This document shows, in pieces, positions 1-12,352 of a DNA stretch of 64,000 nt. Source of the DNA: Umbelopsis ramanniana AG (taxonomy: Eukaryota; Mucoromycota; Umbelopsidomycetes; Umbelopsidales; Umbelopsidaceae); contig NW_026252099.1 in assembly GCF_025399195.1 (NCBI RefSeq), forward strand, positions 248,001 to 312,000. Reading direction: 5' to 3'. A program made the position numbers and the translations under genes. The notes beneath the pieces are model-generated. The model saw only the letters and a list, made by a program, of their open reading frames with translations. It was not told the DNA's origin and ran no database searches. Position 1 is the stretch's first letter. Each line of letters opens with the position of its first letter.

Positions 1-447
1 AAAGTCTTAATTCGAACTTATGGTTTTTCAAGTTGTACTAATGAAGGGTTTCTTACAACGTTACCGCTTGCTCCACATCTATGGAGTCTTATACATAGAT
101 TCAATGTGGGTATGTGTAGGATATAGAGACGCAAAAAAGCCAGGAGGTCGGAGTGCGCCTGTTGCAAGAAGGAGGTTGAGCGTCATGTTTCGTTGGTTGC
201 AGATGGTTCCCCCGTTACATGCTCTGCCGAAGCGTTGATCCATTCACGCCTTTGATCTGCTTGCAAAAATTTGGGCGTAAAAAGCTTTGTTCCTTGAAAC
301 GTGCAAATGTGATGGACGTCTCCAAAGGGATCAATAGCCAACAGACAGTATAGGGAGCCACCCTCCTCAAATTCTATCTTTCGTCTTTCTTGTTCTCTTT
401 AATACATATCCACCCTTCTGTTTCTCATTCATAAAAACGAATAATAA
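1..447. other. 5' flank of the cyclin gene, no gene seen
   Basis: No open frame here shows a recognisable domain or splices into the downstream cyclin. The last 90 bases are pyrimidine-rich (CTTTCTTGTTCTCTTT) and lead directly to the cyclin start codon, which suits a fungal core promoter and leader. A gene cut by the window edge cannot be excluded. Confidence 0.4.
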
Positions 448-1586
448 ATGAGTGCCTTAGCTCTTGCGTCCATGGAACAACTCGTTAAACAGCCCATCAA
501 CTCTAAAATCACACGTATGGAAAAACCCCCCTCTCTCATCTTTGACTGTTGTTATACATCGGTAGGATTACAGCTAATTTTTGTCGAACTATTTAGTCCT
601 CGTGGTCGACAAGTTGCGGGAGGCAATTCGATGTTCAAATCAACGTTTAGAAGATTCTTTCACACGGCGGCGGGCATCACCGTTATATGAAGTTCTCAAA
701 TCCATCAATGCGCCATACGTGCCACCTCTGAGTGTCTTCATAAAAGACTTGGTCCGTCGATCCAATGTCAGCACAGGAACAGTCATAGTATCATTAGTAT
801 ATATTGACAGGCTCCAAAAGAAACTACCTGAAGCTACACAAGGTGAGAGATACCCCCTCAAACCCCTAATTGCGGCTGCGTTTTCCAGGGAATATTTTTT
901 TTTTTGGATCACGGCTACTTCTACGCACTTAAACACCCATGATTTTCATTCTATTTCTAACTCCAACGTCTCTGGATATTTTCTTCTGGTTTAAAATTTG
1001 TTAGGTATTCACTGTGCATGTCATCGTGTATTCCTGGCTGCGTTAATTCTGTCCGCAAAGACGTTGAACGACTCGTCCCCTAAAAATCGACACTGGGCGC
1101 GATACGCGAATTGTTTCCCCTTGGCTGAAGTGAACCTGATGGAGCGACAGTTATTTCTATTATTGGTGAGTCCGAATCCTACCTATCCAGCCTTAATAGA
1201 TTTACATTGTGCATCAACCAAACAACCAGGTCGTTTAAGTTTTTCCAACCAAGTAACACTGTAATGTTATTATACAGGATTACGATTTATCGGTTTCCGA
1301 AAACGATCTTCTTGAAGTGTGCATGCCACTGATTGACTTACCCATACCAACGACGTCGGTCATTCCCGAATACGCTTTACCAAAGCCTGTCAATTACGAC
1401 GAAACCAAATTTATCGACTGTTATCTTGGCGAAAGCATGGATGCAGCGAATGACAGCGCTTACAGTTCAGATTCGGAAATAACTTCTAGTCACAGTTTAC
1501 TTGCGGATTTGGAGTTGATCCCAACTAACAAAAACCAATTATCTCACGGCGAGGTAGCGGTCGAGCAATGGGACGCAATATGGTGA
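448..1586 (+). CDS. PCL1/2-type (Pho85-class) G1/S cyclin
   Basis: Spliced model: exons 448-514, 597-842, 1005-1165 and 1278-1586, giving 260 aa with all phases consistent. The central part (residues ~60-165) is a cyclin box: a helix ending in SPLYEVLKSINAP, then VSTGTVIVSLVYIDRLQ, then CHRVFLAALILSAKTLND and HWARYANCFPLAEVNLMER. This last block is the hallmark of the PCL1/PCL2/PAS1 subgroup, which activates Pho85-like CDKs in G1, morphogenesis and septation. The C-terminal ~90 residues after DYDLSVSENDL are acidic and Ser-rich and look disordered. Exon 1 is short and its start (the first ATG after a pyrimidine-rich leader) is the least certain part. The subgroup call rests on the cyclin box alone; the exact Pho85 cyclin cannot be named. 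Confidence 0.8.
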
Positions 1587-2110
1587 ATCCAAAGCAAATT
1601 ATTCCATGCATTTGATATATTATTTGATTAAGAACAACGCATTATTTTTATTTTATACTTTTTTTTTTGGCTACTTGTCTGTTTATGTAATACCACTGTC
1701 TTGGTCTGCTGACAAGAAGATAATAAAGTTGTTAGACAGAAACCCTCCATTTTCGATGTTGTAGGTATCAAAATAAGAACACACAGTATAACGAATTGTA
1801 TGCAATGTTTGGGCGATGCTTTTAATCTGGTAATGTTCTTGTTTTTTCTCTTTGTGAATGAATGATGCATTGAAAGCTGATGGAAAATGTAGGATGGGGT
1901 ATACCCTCTACAAACGAAATGATTTTGATCATGGAACCAAAACATCTCTTCTAGTATGAGAATTGTGCAACAACTGCAAATGTGAAACCTAAAAACCATG
2001 GAATGCCATGGAATTTTATGTAAGAAGATGAAATGTTCCTTTCAGTTTCCCCCAAATATAGTTGGTTCCTGGATCAGTCTATCATGCTTTCCCATGACAA
2101 GCTTCGTTTT
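1587..2110. other. convergent intergenic region
   Basis: This is the 3' region between the cyclin (+) and the zinc-finger gene (-). It holds short A/T runs and AATAAA-like strings (for example AATAAAG near 1721) that could serve polyadenylation. No coding signal was found. Confidence 0.4.
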
Positions 2111-3271
2111 TCATTCCGTTGCTGTGGTTGAGCTCATATATGCGTAATATTGGGTAAATTCTGCGGAATGGGTGTTTTTACAGGTCATGACACAAGGTAC
2201 AGGGCGGTATTCCGGGTATGAATAGCCAGCAAAGAACGGAGATGGAAGGGAGGATGCAACAGGACTGCAACTGGCGTCACCGTCTTGTTCGCTACTTGTT
2301 GATGAAGTACGTCGAACTTTGGCAGCCGTGGCATGTTCCAAACGAGTATGCCTTGCCAACAGCATCTTTTTTGTAAAGCTAATAAACGCGGAAGAACCCC
2401 AATATGGTTTAAGGTCTAGGATTGCCCAATATAATCAATGTAAGATGAGAGGACAAACAAACCTTTTGCCACAACCTTCGTATTGGCAAGCATAAGGACG
2501 TTTCCCAGTATGTATACGTCTAAAGTGTAGGTTTCATCCACATATGTTAGAACGCCTTACCACGCTGAGTTACTCATATGTGACTTACCGATGTCTAGCT
2601 AGGGAACTACTATCGCTGAACCTTTTATTGCAATCTGGGTGCTCGCATGTATGTGGTCGTTCTCCAGTATGTGTACGCATATGGACGGTAAGGGCTGATC
2701 TCTGTCAAATTTAGGCGCGAGGAACAGGAGGATAGGGAAGGGAGAATTAGCTCAAAAATATTCTATTCAGATAATGGTGATTGTTGCAATTTCAAGCGCT
2801 CAATACCCCCAATGGTGTAGAATAACGCATATAGCTTAGATTGCACGCTTACCTGAATAAAACGTTTTCTGCAAGCAGGGAAAGTGCAAACGAATGGCCT
2901 TTAAGGAGCGAACACAAGGTAAATAACAGAATGACCAATTCAGTAAAACACTCCTTTTTCTTTGCATAGGCTGTTATTTCGAGAAATGATGTGGCTCCTT
3001 CTACAGGCACAGACATTTTGTCTATGAAATATAAAAAGAAATAAAAATTGGCGTCTTACCGATCGTTGATATGTATGCGATAGTGCCTCTCAAGGTCAGA
3101 TCTACGCCCTAATGAAAAAATTACGTTGGATGAGAAGTCATTGATCATCATGGAAGATCATGAGATTGTGAATATCATACCGAATGACTTCCCGCATGAA
3201 TTCCAATTACAAGTGAACAATCCTCTTTGTGATTGCTGTGGTGACGGGGAAACCAATTCTGAAATATCCAT
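2111..3271 (-). CDS. four-finger C2H2 zinc-finger transcription factor
   Basis: Spliced model on the minus strand: exons 3271-3181, 3108-3060, 2898-2853, 2701-2589, 2519-2463 and 2378-2111, giving 207 aa in frame. Each finger is split by introns, so no single open frame shows the gene. Four tandem C2H2 fingers follow a 15-residue N-terminus ([15 protein letters not shown]). They contain [12 protein letters not shown] with H-x3-[13 protein letters not shown] ending [16 protein letters not shown] ending RRIH, and [12 protein letters not shown] ending TRLEH, joined by TGERPH/TGKRPY linkers. The [11 protein letters not shown] / IQRSALTVH / [13 protein letters not shown] series is a conserved fungal arrangement known from DNA-binding regulators. 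The start is the first ATG after an in-frame stop. The C-terminal ~65 residues are Ser/Thr-rich and unconserved. Target genes cannot be inferred. Confidence 0.82.
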
Positions 3272-5013
3272 GATGAATGCTTATTTGTGTGAGGTGAAAG
3301 CAGTGAAGTGTCTGTGCGAGTGTTGTCTGGGAAGAAAAAGAAGATGAAAGAAATTTTTTTTTTGGGGCATTTTAGTTGTGATGCGTGCATTTATATATAG
3401 TTTATAAAATTCGAAATTACAGTTTGAGGTATAGCACGCCAGTAGATCTTGATTGTGAGACTCCAAACTCGGTTAAACAGAGGAAAAAGCAAAAGAAAAG
3501 AATTGGGGTGTTCCGACAGCCGAAGCTTATAAAATAACAAAGGCAAAGCGTGCATGGCAATGTAAAGCAGGGCAGAGCATGGCATTGGGTGGGTGAGCCC
3601 ATTATGTCCGATACAATGTCGCACCGACGTGGGCAAATGAGGTAACATCCGCATGAACTGGCCACATCTTATACACACGCACGCCCACCCACCCACCCTT
3701 TCTACGCAACTCTCCCCCAAACCCTCGATTCAACCCATAGCCACATTATTTTGACATGCTTACACATGATGTGTCTGATGGTCACCGAAAAACAAACTTT
3801 GTTCGGCGACGAATGTAACGCAACCGTCATGGATGTTTACATGCAACGACAAACCAGGATCTTTCCGTGTAGATCCTGAAACGCATGAAACAGAGATGAC
3901 ATGATGTCTGTTCGGGTTCCTCACCATATTGACATACGTGTAAATTACCATGGTCTAGTTCCACATTTCCAACCATCTTTAACCTTAACATGCTTTGTCC
4001 TTAGCTCATTGATTGTCCAACGCCTATGTACGCGGCCAGACTCACCCACTAGCCTATTGTACGGTGTAAACTAAAGGAAAATATTTTTCGAGAGCGGATG
4101 TCCGCGCTATAACGGTCACCGCCCGTCAGACGCTATGCCAAGTATATTGATCCAATGATACCTGTGGCGAACCGGGTTAAAGCTCATAACCAAGTTTCTG
4201 TCACCAAACGTAGTGACAATAGTAAATGGCAATGCTTCACCCAGCATAGCGATATGGGGCTGAGCTAATTTCGGGACCCCAGTGGACTTATTATTCCCAT
4301 CCTTTGTCCGTGCCCAAGGTTAAAGATCTCTATAGGCGGCCGTGCTTAACCTCTTCACCAATCTTCCTTTTTTTTTTTTTTGGTGGGAGAGATGTTATCA
4401 TGCTTACTTAGAACATGGAAGATAAGCCGATTCTTTGCCATTTTCTAAGCATGTTATAGCAGGTTTGAAAGATACAAATCGCAGTCTTACTGAACCACAA
4501 GCTTCCTAACACGGTCATTAGTGAGATACCATGCCGGTACATTTGCGTCGGCATATTGTTGCTGAACTAACGGATTGGATCCATTCTATCATAACGATAC
4601 GACGTGGAAGCATTTTTTCAAAACAATAGCACCACATTGTGTAAACAACTTTCATTTTTTTTTTCTCTAATAACTTTCGAAATATTTTGTGAAAGTGAGT
4701 GGTGTCCCTTAAATAATGGCGAAGACGTTCTGACAAGGAACGACTGCAAGCGTAAATCGAAGCCTGGTTACAAGCCAAATAAAACTCGTTTGTGATTGGC
4801 CGATTCAATAGGTCGCAATTTTTGGCTTGGGTCGCCCCCCAGCTCAGGCACCAAAGCTGCAACCAGCAAGCCTTAGATTTCTTTGATTTCAGAACACTTT
4901 GTCGTATAAGCAGGTATACTTCTTACGCTCATGTTGATTACTTTAACATCTATTGGTCAACAATGCTCAAATCCGATTCACTTGGTTTTAATTTTAGAGG
5001 CAGTTACTCCCAA
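3272..5013. other. 1.7-kb divergent intergenic region
   Basis: This region separates the zinc-finger gene (-) and PAC1 (+), so it should hold both promoters. Several ORFs of 60-115 codons exist on the minus strand, but none has a motif or splices sensibly. I looked for tRNA B-box and 5S rRNA patterns and saw none. It is the longest gene-free stretch in the window. Confidence 0.4.
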
Positions 5014-7207
5014 ATGAGTACAATCCTTTCTGATCGTCAGAGGGACGAGTTGTAAGTCGTCATCCGCTTACCTGTTTCATTCATGTCTAAAATGGGGAAC
5101 ACGGCACTGTGTTATGAAAGCGATGCGATCCAGCAGGAGCATGCTGTATATACCTGGCGATTCATATACATCGAATTCAAATGCGCATCCATCTACACAT
5201 TGCATTCGCTGGAAATTCATCAGAAGTGTCCACCTCATATCAACTAGAGAGCCCACAAACCGATGTGCCTGTGGATATGTTGCTGATGGCTTCCTATTAT
5301 CAACATATCGGCCGTGGTTCATTTCATGTAGCAATCCTTTCCAACTCGCCTTACCGATAGTTTGTACTCGACACGCATATTTCAACCCAACCAACACCTT
5401 ATCTCCAGGGAAAAAAAATAAACCTAAACTGAAGGGAAGTAGGGTAAAAGTACATATATTAACCGCACATTCTGTTACATTATAGACATAAAGCCATCTT
5501 AGATTATCTCAGCGCCAGTGGATTCCATGATTCGTTCACAGCACTAAAAGCAGAGTCACTGAATGACGATTTTGTGCCTGATCCCAAGCAAAAATACGCC
5601 GGCCTATTAGAAAAGAAATGGACTTCAGTCATTCGGTTGCAGAAAAAGGTGGGGAGATGGATTTTTTTTTCTTTGGCTTATCCTCAAATCGCGAGCGAGT
5701 AAGATGAGTTAACCCATCTATGGCTCTTCTTCTGACATAGATTATGGAACTTGAGAGCAAAACATCTCAAATGCAAGAAGAACTAAACAATGCACCTGTA
5801 CGTAAAGCCACAAGCTCGGTCGATTGGATACCCCGCCCGCCAGAAAGACAAACGCTCACCGGTCATCGTAACCCTGTAACGCGAGTTGCATTCCACCCTG
5901 TATATCAAATTCTCGCAACAGCTTCAGAAGATACCTCAATCAAAATATGGGATTATGAGACGGGTGAATTTGAGCGCACATTGAAAGGTCATACAAAGGC
6001 TGTCCAAGACTTGGCGTTCGATGCAAAGGGCAACATACTAGGTAAATAGATGTGTGGGCTATTTCTCTTTTTCTCCAAACAGATCAAGTCTCACTTATCC
6101 CATGGTATCCCTATATATACAGTTTCCTGTTCGGCTGATCTGACAATCAAGGTTTGGGACCTCAACAATGAGTACAACTGCATCAAGACCTTGTATGGAC
6201 ATGATCATAGTGTATCATCTGTCGCTTTCTTACCATCAGGAGACATTATTGTGTCCGCTTCCAGAGACAAAACCATTAAACTTTGGGATGTTGCATCTGG
6301 GTAAGTACAAAACCTTATACTGCATTTCAGACGTTGGCCAAGGGGGCAACCTAACGTGACAATTGCATTGCAATGCATGTTTTAGATATTGTGTCAAAAC
6401 ATTTACCGGGCATCTGGAGTGGGTTCGTTCTGTCCAGCCTAGCGATGATGGTCGATTATTAGTGACATCGTCAAATGATCAGGTAAGCCTTTTGTTGTCT
6501 CTCTGTTTTTTCCATCTAGGACTGCGAAAGTTTTGATAATAATTGCCCATTGTTAGACGTCTCGTCTTTGGGATGCATCTACGGGAGAAACTAAAATGGA
6601 ATTCCGAGGTCACGATCATGTTGTGGAATGTGCAATATTTGTTCCTGTCAACGCCTATCCATATGTTCGTGAGCTGATCAATGATACAGTAAGTTATTTA
6701 TTTATTTATTTTTGGGGGGGGGAGGAGGGTTTTCGATCGACTTGTACGTAAGCAATATCTCGGAACGACAAGGGAAGTCAGTTCCACTAACCACACAATC
6801 TAGTCCAAGGCTGGAAAAGAACAGCCGATGGCAGGTCAATACGTCGTTACGGGTTCTCGAGACAAGACTATCAAGCTTTGGGACGCTAGCGGCCAACTGT
6901 TACATACCATGATAGGTCACGATAATTGGGTACGCGGACTTGTGGTGCATCCCAGTGGCAAGTTCTTGTTGTCGGCATCAGATGACAAGACCATAAAAAT
7001 CTGGGATCTCAAAACTGGTCGCTGTATGAAGACTATAGAGGCACACTCACATTTTGTGACATGCATATCGTAAGCATCACTGTGTTCATGACTTATGTTA
7101 CATTGAACATAAATATTAATGTATCAATTTGCAGATATTGCCATTCAAGTCCCGTTGTTGCCACAGGAAGCGTTGATCAAACTGTCAAGATATGGCAGTG
7201 CCGATGA
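5014..7207 (+). CDS. PAC1: LIS1/PAC1/NudF dynein regulator (LisH + WD40)
   Basis: Exons 5014-5051, 5486-5648, 5741-6041, 6123-6300, 6386-6482, 6557-6688, 6804-7069 and 7135-7207 give 415 aa with every phase consistent. The N-terminus ([20 protein letters not shown]) is a LisH dimerisation motif, followed by a coiled coil ([18 protein letters not shown]). Seven WD40 blades then run from [19 protein letters not shown] to [10 protein letters not shown] at the stop; six are easily read from their GH...WD spacing. LIS1 homologues bind the dynein motor and NudE and are needed for nuclear migration and hyphal growth. The length matches the family (about 400-450 aa). The 434-nt first intron is unusually long for this window. 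Confidence 0.96.
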
Positions 7208-7845
7208 AGAGCAAAACTTTTTTGCAGAGAAAAAACTAAACAGAAAACAAAACAAATAATAACATACGATACGCAAAGCCAACAAAACCAAACCACAGTG
7301 TATGGCGAAATGCTCATGGGATACTTGCTCTGGCAAAATTGTGTCTGTGAACCACTTCTTTTTTCTTTTTCATTTTTCTTTTCTGTTGCATTAAAGTAGG
7401 TCACTTCATATTCCTTCTACCTATGAGCCAGAGAACATCCTACTGACGCGTTTTAGATTATTTCCCACTTTCTTTTCTCCCCCACATATTCTTATCTATG
7501 TTGTTGTTCTTCTTTTTTCTTCTTCTCTGGATTTCCAATTGAGCTATGTGTCTGTATCCTGTTGTGCATGTTGCAATAACTATCTGGTAATGTCGTAAGG
7601 AAAGCATCGAGATGTAGTAATAAGAACGATTCCACATGAAACATATCTTTAGCCCAACCGAGGCTGTTTTCATTTGCCTTGAGAGTTATGGCCATCCTAA
7701 TGGTGGCCCATCTTTTCCACGTGGAGCTGACTGAGTCTATTTCAAACATTACTTTAGACGTTTTCGCACTCAACCCCTTCCCAAGACATTCCGCGACACA
7801 CACCATACTGAGCGGCACAGACATTCCTGTCACAATCAACTCATC
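7208..7845. other. intergenic between PAC1 and hydrolase
   Basis: 3' region of PAC1 and promoter of the hydrolase. T/C-rich tracts occur around 7340-7390 and 7480-7530. Minus-strand ORFs of 60-115 codons here are low-complexity and are not supported as genes. Confidence 0.4.
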
Positions 7846-9200
7846 ATGGCAACCGATACCGTTTTTGAATCTATGACCGGGGATGTTGATAACATTCCCA
7901 GAAAAATGCCGGAATTACACTGGCAACATCCATACAAGCAAGGGTTTGCAACAGTGGCTCAGGGTCGAAGCCAGGAACCGGTCAACTTGTATTACGAAAT
8001 GCACGGCAACGGCCCTAGAAAGGTGCTTTTCATAATGGGTTGGTTTACATTTCATAATCTTTCTATCTGCTGTATGGCTTATAAGCTAATAGAGAGAAAA
8101 TGAACATCCCACAGGCTTGAATACACCATGCCAAGCGTGGGATTATCAAACCAGTGAACTGGCTCCAACTGGCGAGAGTACTATCGTTACATTTGATGCT
8201 CGTGGTGTAGGATGGACAGGTATGTACGCCATTGTAAAGGTTATTTACCCAGGGGGTCTCAAGTCTTAGCTTTCTTTCGGTAGACGGTAGCTGGGATTCT
8301 TACAACACCACGGAGTGGGCCAAAGATGTGCTAGAGTTGTTGGACCATTTGGGATGGGCATCCGAGGTGCACGCAGTTGGCTATTCTGCAGGTGGACAAG
8401 TGCTACAACAGATGCTGTTACTGTCACCGCAACGATTTAAATCGATCGCACTTGTTTCAACCACGGCCGGTGGTACTCGACCCTTTACCGGCGCATACAC
8501 ATTGATCAGCAATTTGTTCGTGTCCGATCCGCACGAACAGCTTCGTCGCCTTATGAAAATCAATTATACCAAAGTACAGTATGCGTATCAAATGGGCCTT
8601 GCAATATGACGAAGCGACTGACATATATCGAGCTTTTAGTCTTGGTTGGATCAGCGACCGGACGATGACAGCAGCGTCGATACCAATTTTGAAAAGGTCT
8701 TCAAGGTATCGTGAGTCTCACGCGAATGTAAACACTACCATCGATGTTGCGTTCTAACCAACCTTTTTAAAACAATAACATACGATGTCCTAAAGAAACA
8801 ACTTGAACGAAATACACGAAATCGACCGCAGCAGGTCGGCGGCATGGTCAGCCAAGCCATTGCCTCGATGAGACATTGGGTCACTGCTTCCGATCTGGCT
8901 AAAATTCGATCGTACGGAATTCCCACTTTGGTTGCAACAAGTAAGAGCCTCTCTTTGTTTATGTGAGTGGACTGGGCATATCTGTGCACAAATCTCACGC
9001 TCACTGCGCAATATTTAGATACTTGGGACAACTTTGTACACACTTCCCATAGCTTTTATCTTCGAGACCACCTGCAGCCGGATGTGTTCATGGTGTTTGA
9101 AGATACCGGTCATGTCATTCCTACTGCCAAATACAAAGAGTTCAATAGCGCGCTCGTGCAACTTTGGACCAAAGCAGATTCATCTAGCAATGATCAATAA
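7846..9200 (+). CDS. alpha/beta-hydrolase fold protein
   Basis: Exons 7846-8038, 8115-8219, 8284-8573, 8640-8705, 8796-8940 and 9019-9200 give 326 aa. The core elements are an oxyanion-hole strand (VLFIMGLNTPCQAWDYQ), a strand ending TFDARGVGWTDG, the nucleophile elbow VGYSAGGQ (serine in GYSAG) and a late His in EDTGHVIP. The segment ATNTWDNFVH sits where the catalytic acid is expected. These support a serine hydrolase of the esterase/lipase/epoxide-hydrolase superfamily. The substrate cannot be told from sequence. The small exon 4 encodes a lid-like SWLDQRPDDD segment and was placed from its splice signals and frame. There is no clear signal peptide or membrane anchor, so a cytosolic enzyme is likely. 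Confidence 0.85.
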
Positions 9201-9388
9201 AACATGGCATAGAACTCAATGATGCTTATCCATTGTAGCACACTGTAACATCATCTCCCGCACCCAACCTGAGAATCAAAGAAGTACAATATACAACCAG
9301 TCTGGAATGTATTTATTCTGTAATTACAGCAGCGAGTTTTAAATCTAATGAGATAGGACTAGTAATGATGGAGGAAAAGGATGAAGGT

Positions 9389-11939
9389 TTACTGTCTTTG
9401 ACAGGGGAGTTCGGGAACTTGACCGATCTTCTTGAAGTGCTGGATGAGATCCTTGGCAACATTGGCAGTGTTTTCGGGGGTGATCTTGAACTTGGCATAG
9501 ACATCCTTGATAGGCTGTATAGTAAAAAAAAGCAAATAGTTAACATCACTAGAATATTCTACGAGACTGACAATCCTTTCCTTTTTCAACTTACGCCAGA
9601 TGCACCGAAAGTGGTCATGCCAACTTGGGCATGAGAGTACTGTTGCCAACCGAAGACGGTAAGAGCTTCAACAGAGACGACAGGAGTGTTCTGGGGGAAG
9701 ACAGAGAGCTTGTATTCGTGGGATTGCTCATCGAAGAGGTCAGTGATGGGCATAGAGACGGTTTGGACCTTAAGACCCTCCTTCTCCAAAAGCTTGGCAG
9801 CATCAACAGCGATGGCGACTTCGGAACCAGTAGCAGCCAAGACAACATCGGGCTTCTGCTCAGCGTGAAGAACGTAACCACCCTTGCGGACAGCCTCAAT
9901 GTTAGAACCTTCAAGTTGGGGAAGGTTTTGACGGGAGAGAGCAATGACGGAAGGACGGTGGTCGTTCTCCAAAGCGACAAGGTAACAACCAGAGGTCTCG
10001 TTACCATCAGCGGGTCTCATGGTATAGATGTTAGGGGTAGCACGGACCAAAGCGAGGGTCTCAATAGGCTGATGGGTGGGACCGTCCTCACCAAGACCGA
10101 TGGAATCGTGGGTCATGACATAGATGACGCGAAGGTGAGAAACAGCAGACAAACGAGTAGCTCCCCAACCGTAGGTCAAGAAGTTCAAGAAGGTACCACC
10201 GAAGGGAATGAGACCTTGGTAGGCAGCAATACCGTTCATGATAGCAAACATAGCGTGTTCACGGACACCATAACGGACATAGCGACCATCGTATTGACCA
10301 AGACCAGTGGAAGGATGTTGGAAATCGACAGCCTTCTTCCATCGGGTCAAGTTGGAGCCAGTCAAATCAGCAGATCCACCAATGAGTTCGGGAACAACAT
10401 CAGAGAGAGCGGTCAAGACAGTCTCAGACAACTTGCGAGTGGCAACAGCGGGGTCAGAAGGAGTGAAACGGGGAAGAGCCTTCTCCCAACCTTCGGGAAG
10501 CTTGCCAGCAAGACGACGCTTGAGCTCAGCAGCCTCAGTGGGGAATTCCTTCTGGTACTTGGCAACAAGCTCGTTCCATTCAGCTTCAACCTTGGCGTTC
10601 TCTTCAGCACGCTTAGCCCAGAAGTCATAGACTTGCTGGGGAACAACGTACTTCTCATCGGGGTTGAAACCGAACTTTTGCTTGACGTTTTTGATATCGT
10701 CAGCTACAATCAAGGTAAGCTTAGTCATGAAACACTGCATGACAGGCAAACGCATTACAAAGACACTTACCGGAAAGGGGAGAACCGTGAACCTTCTCTT
10801 CACCTTGGTGCTGAGAACCATAACCTGAAAATATATCCTTGTTAGCAAGATACAGATTTTTGAACTCCATAACCTGTTTATATACTTACCAATGGTGGTT
10901 CTAATCTTGATGAGAGTGGGCTTCTCAGTTTCAGCCTTGGCTTGCTCAACAGCCTTAGCAATGGCTTCAAAGTCGTTGTCACCATCAGCGACAACTAGAA
11001 CTTGCCAGCCGTAAGACTCGAAACGCTTCTGAACGTCCTCAGTGAAGGAGACAGCAGTGTCACCATCGATGGTAATCTTGTTGTCGTCGTACAAGGCAAT
11101 AAGCTTTCCGAGCTTCCAGTGACTGTCAAAAGAATATGAAACGGAAAAAAGCGGTTATTAGTCAGTCTTGACTAAACATTCTATCGGTACAGTAATACAT
11201 ACCCAGCAAGAGACACGGCTTCAGCCGCGACACCCTCCTGGAGACAACCATCACCAAGGATAACATAGGTATCGTTGTTGAAGATTTCGAAACCAGGCTT
11301 GTTGAAGGTAGCTCCGAGTTGAGCTTGAGCAAGGGCAAGACCAACAGCGTTGGAGACACCTTGACCAAGAGGACCAGTGGTAACTTCAATACCTTCAGTC
11401 CAGCCACGTTCAGGGTGACCAGGGGTCCTAAAAACAGATAATATGCTTGGTCAGAAATCTGCTCCGACCCAAGTTTTTGACCCAAATTGAAACGTCATTC
11501 AAATGCACGTTTTCACAGCCAACTAAAAATTATAGGAAGGCATGCATCTATTGTCTCAACCCGATCTCCCAATCTACTTACTTGCTATCGATGGCACGGA
11601 ACTTCTTGAGGTCATCCATGGTGACATCAAAACCAAGAAGATGGAGCATAATGTACTGAAGAGCACAAGCGTGACCGTTGGAGAGAACGAAACGATCACG
11701 GTTAGCCCAGTGAGGGTTCTTGGGGTTGACCTTGATGAACTTGGAGAACAAGGTCTGGGCCATGGGAGCACAACCCATAGGAGCACCTATAAACACCATA
11801 CTCATCAGCGTCTATAACGCGTTCAGTCATGATCAAAATCAATCTACTTACCAGGGTGACCAGAGTTAGCACCATGGACAACATCGGCGGCGAGGGTACG
11901 GATGGTGTTGACGGCAGTAGCCTCGACAGTATTAACCAT
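9389..11939 (-). CDS. TKL1: transketolase
   Basis: Exons 11939-11852, 11786-11582, 11427-11203, 11122-10890, 10824-10771, 10703-9595 and 9514-9389 give 679 aa, the usual transketolase length. It transfers two-carbon ketol units in the non-oxidative pentose phosphate pathway using thiamine diphosphate and Mg2+. Visible motifs include the N-terminal [20 protein letters not shown] substrate-binding loop, the [13 protein letters not shown] thiamine-diphosphate segment, [10 protein letters not shown], the [11 protein letters not shown] transketolase signature, and [18 protein letters not shown] near the active site. Codon use is strongly biased toward C-ending codons, as in EF-1alpha here, so expression is probably high. 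Only one copy lies in the window and nothing in the context adds to its function. A 406-codon ORF on the opposite strand is a shadow of this biased codon use. Confidence 0.97.
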
Positions 11940-12352
11940 TTTTATTGCGTTAAAAGGGGTTGAAAGGATGAAAAGCTGTAAAGAGGTTAAACGCAACCTT
12001 TTGAAATTGAATGGGACTGTTTTTTAAATTTCTGGTACCTGCCTTCCTTTTTTTTGGGGGATGAGATGTTGACTCGGGCCATTACTCGACTGCTGATTGG
12101 CTGTACCATCATATATTCCGTCGATGCTTTCAACTTGCACCGCTTTGAATACATTGAACCATGACATATTTTATCTAATGTGATTGTAAAATACAAGTCT
12201 ACACTGCTATTCCATCATTTGAACATCTTGTATGTGTCAAATAACAAAGCTGTGCATCGATCCAGTAAAATGTAACATGTTGTCGGGTAATTTCCCCTGT
12301 TGGGGCAAAGTGCCATATTAAGATTCAAAGCTCAGCATAACACCGATAGATG
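11940..12352. other. transketolase promoter and PP2A-A 3' region
   Basis: The transketolase gene is transcribed leftward from here. The leader next to its ATG contains a run of GGTTGAAAGGATGAAAAGC on the plus strand. No coding feature was found. Confidence 0.35.

Noticed and set aside
3391-3720. 109-codon Cys-rich ORF on the minus strand
   Set aside because: No signal peptide pattern, domain or splice context. It lies upstream of the zinc-finger gene in probable promoter sequence.
9625-10845. 406-codon ORF on the plus strand opposite transketolase
   Set aside because: It is antisense to a long conserved exon with strong codon bias, and has no domain or sensible start. It is a shadow.
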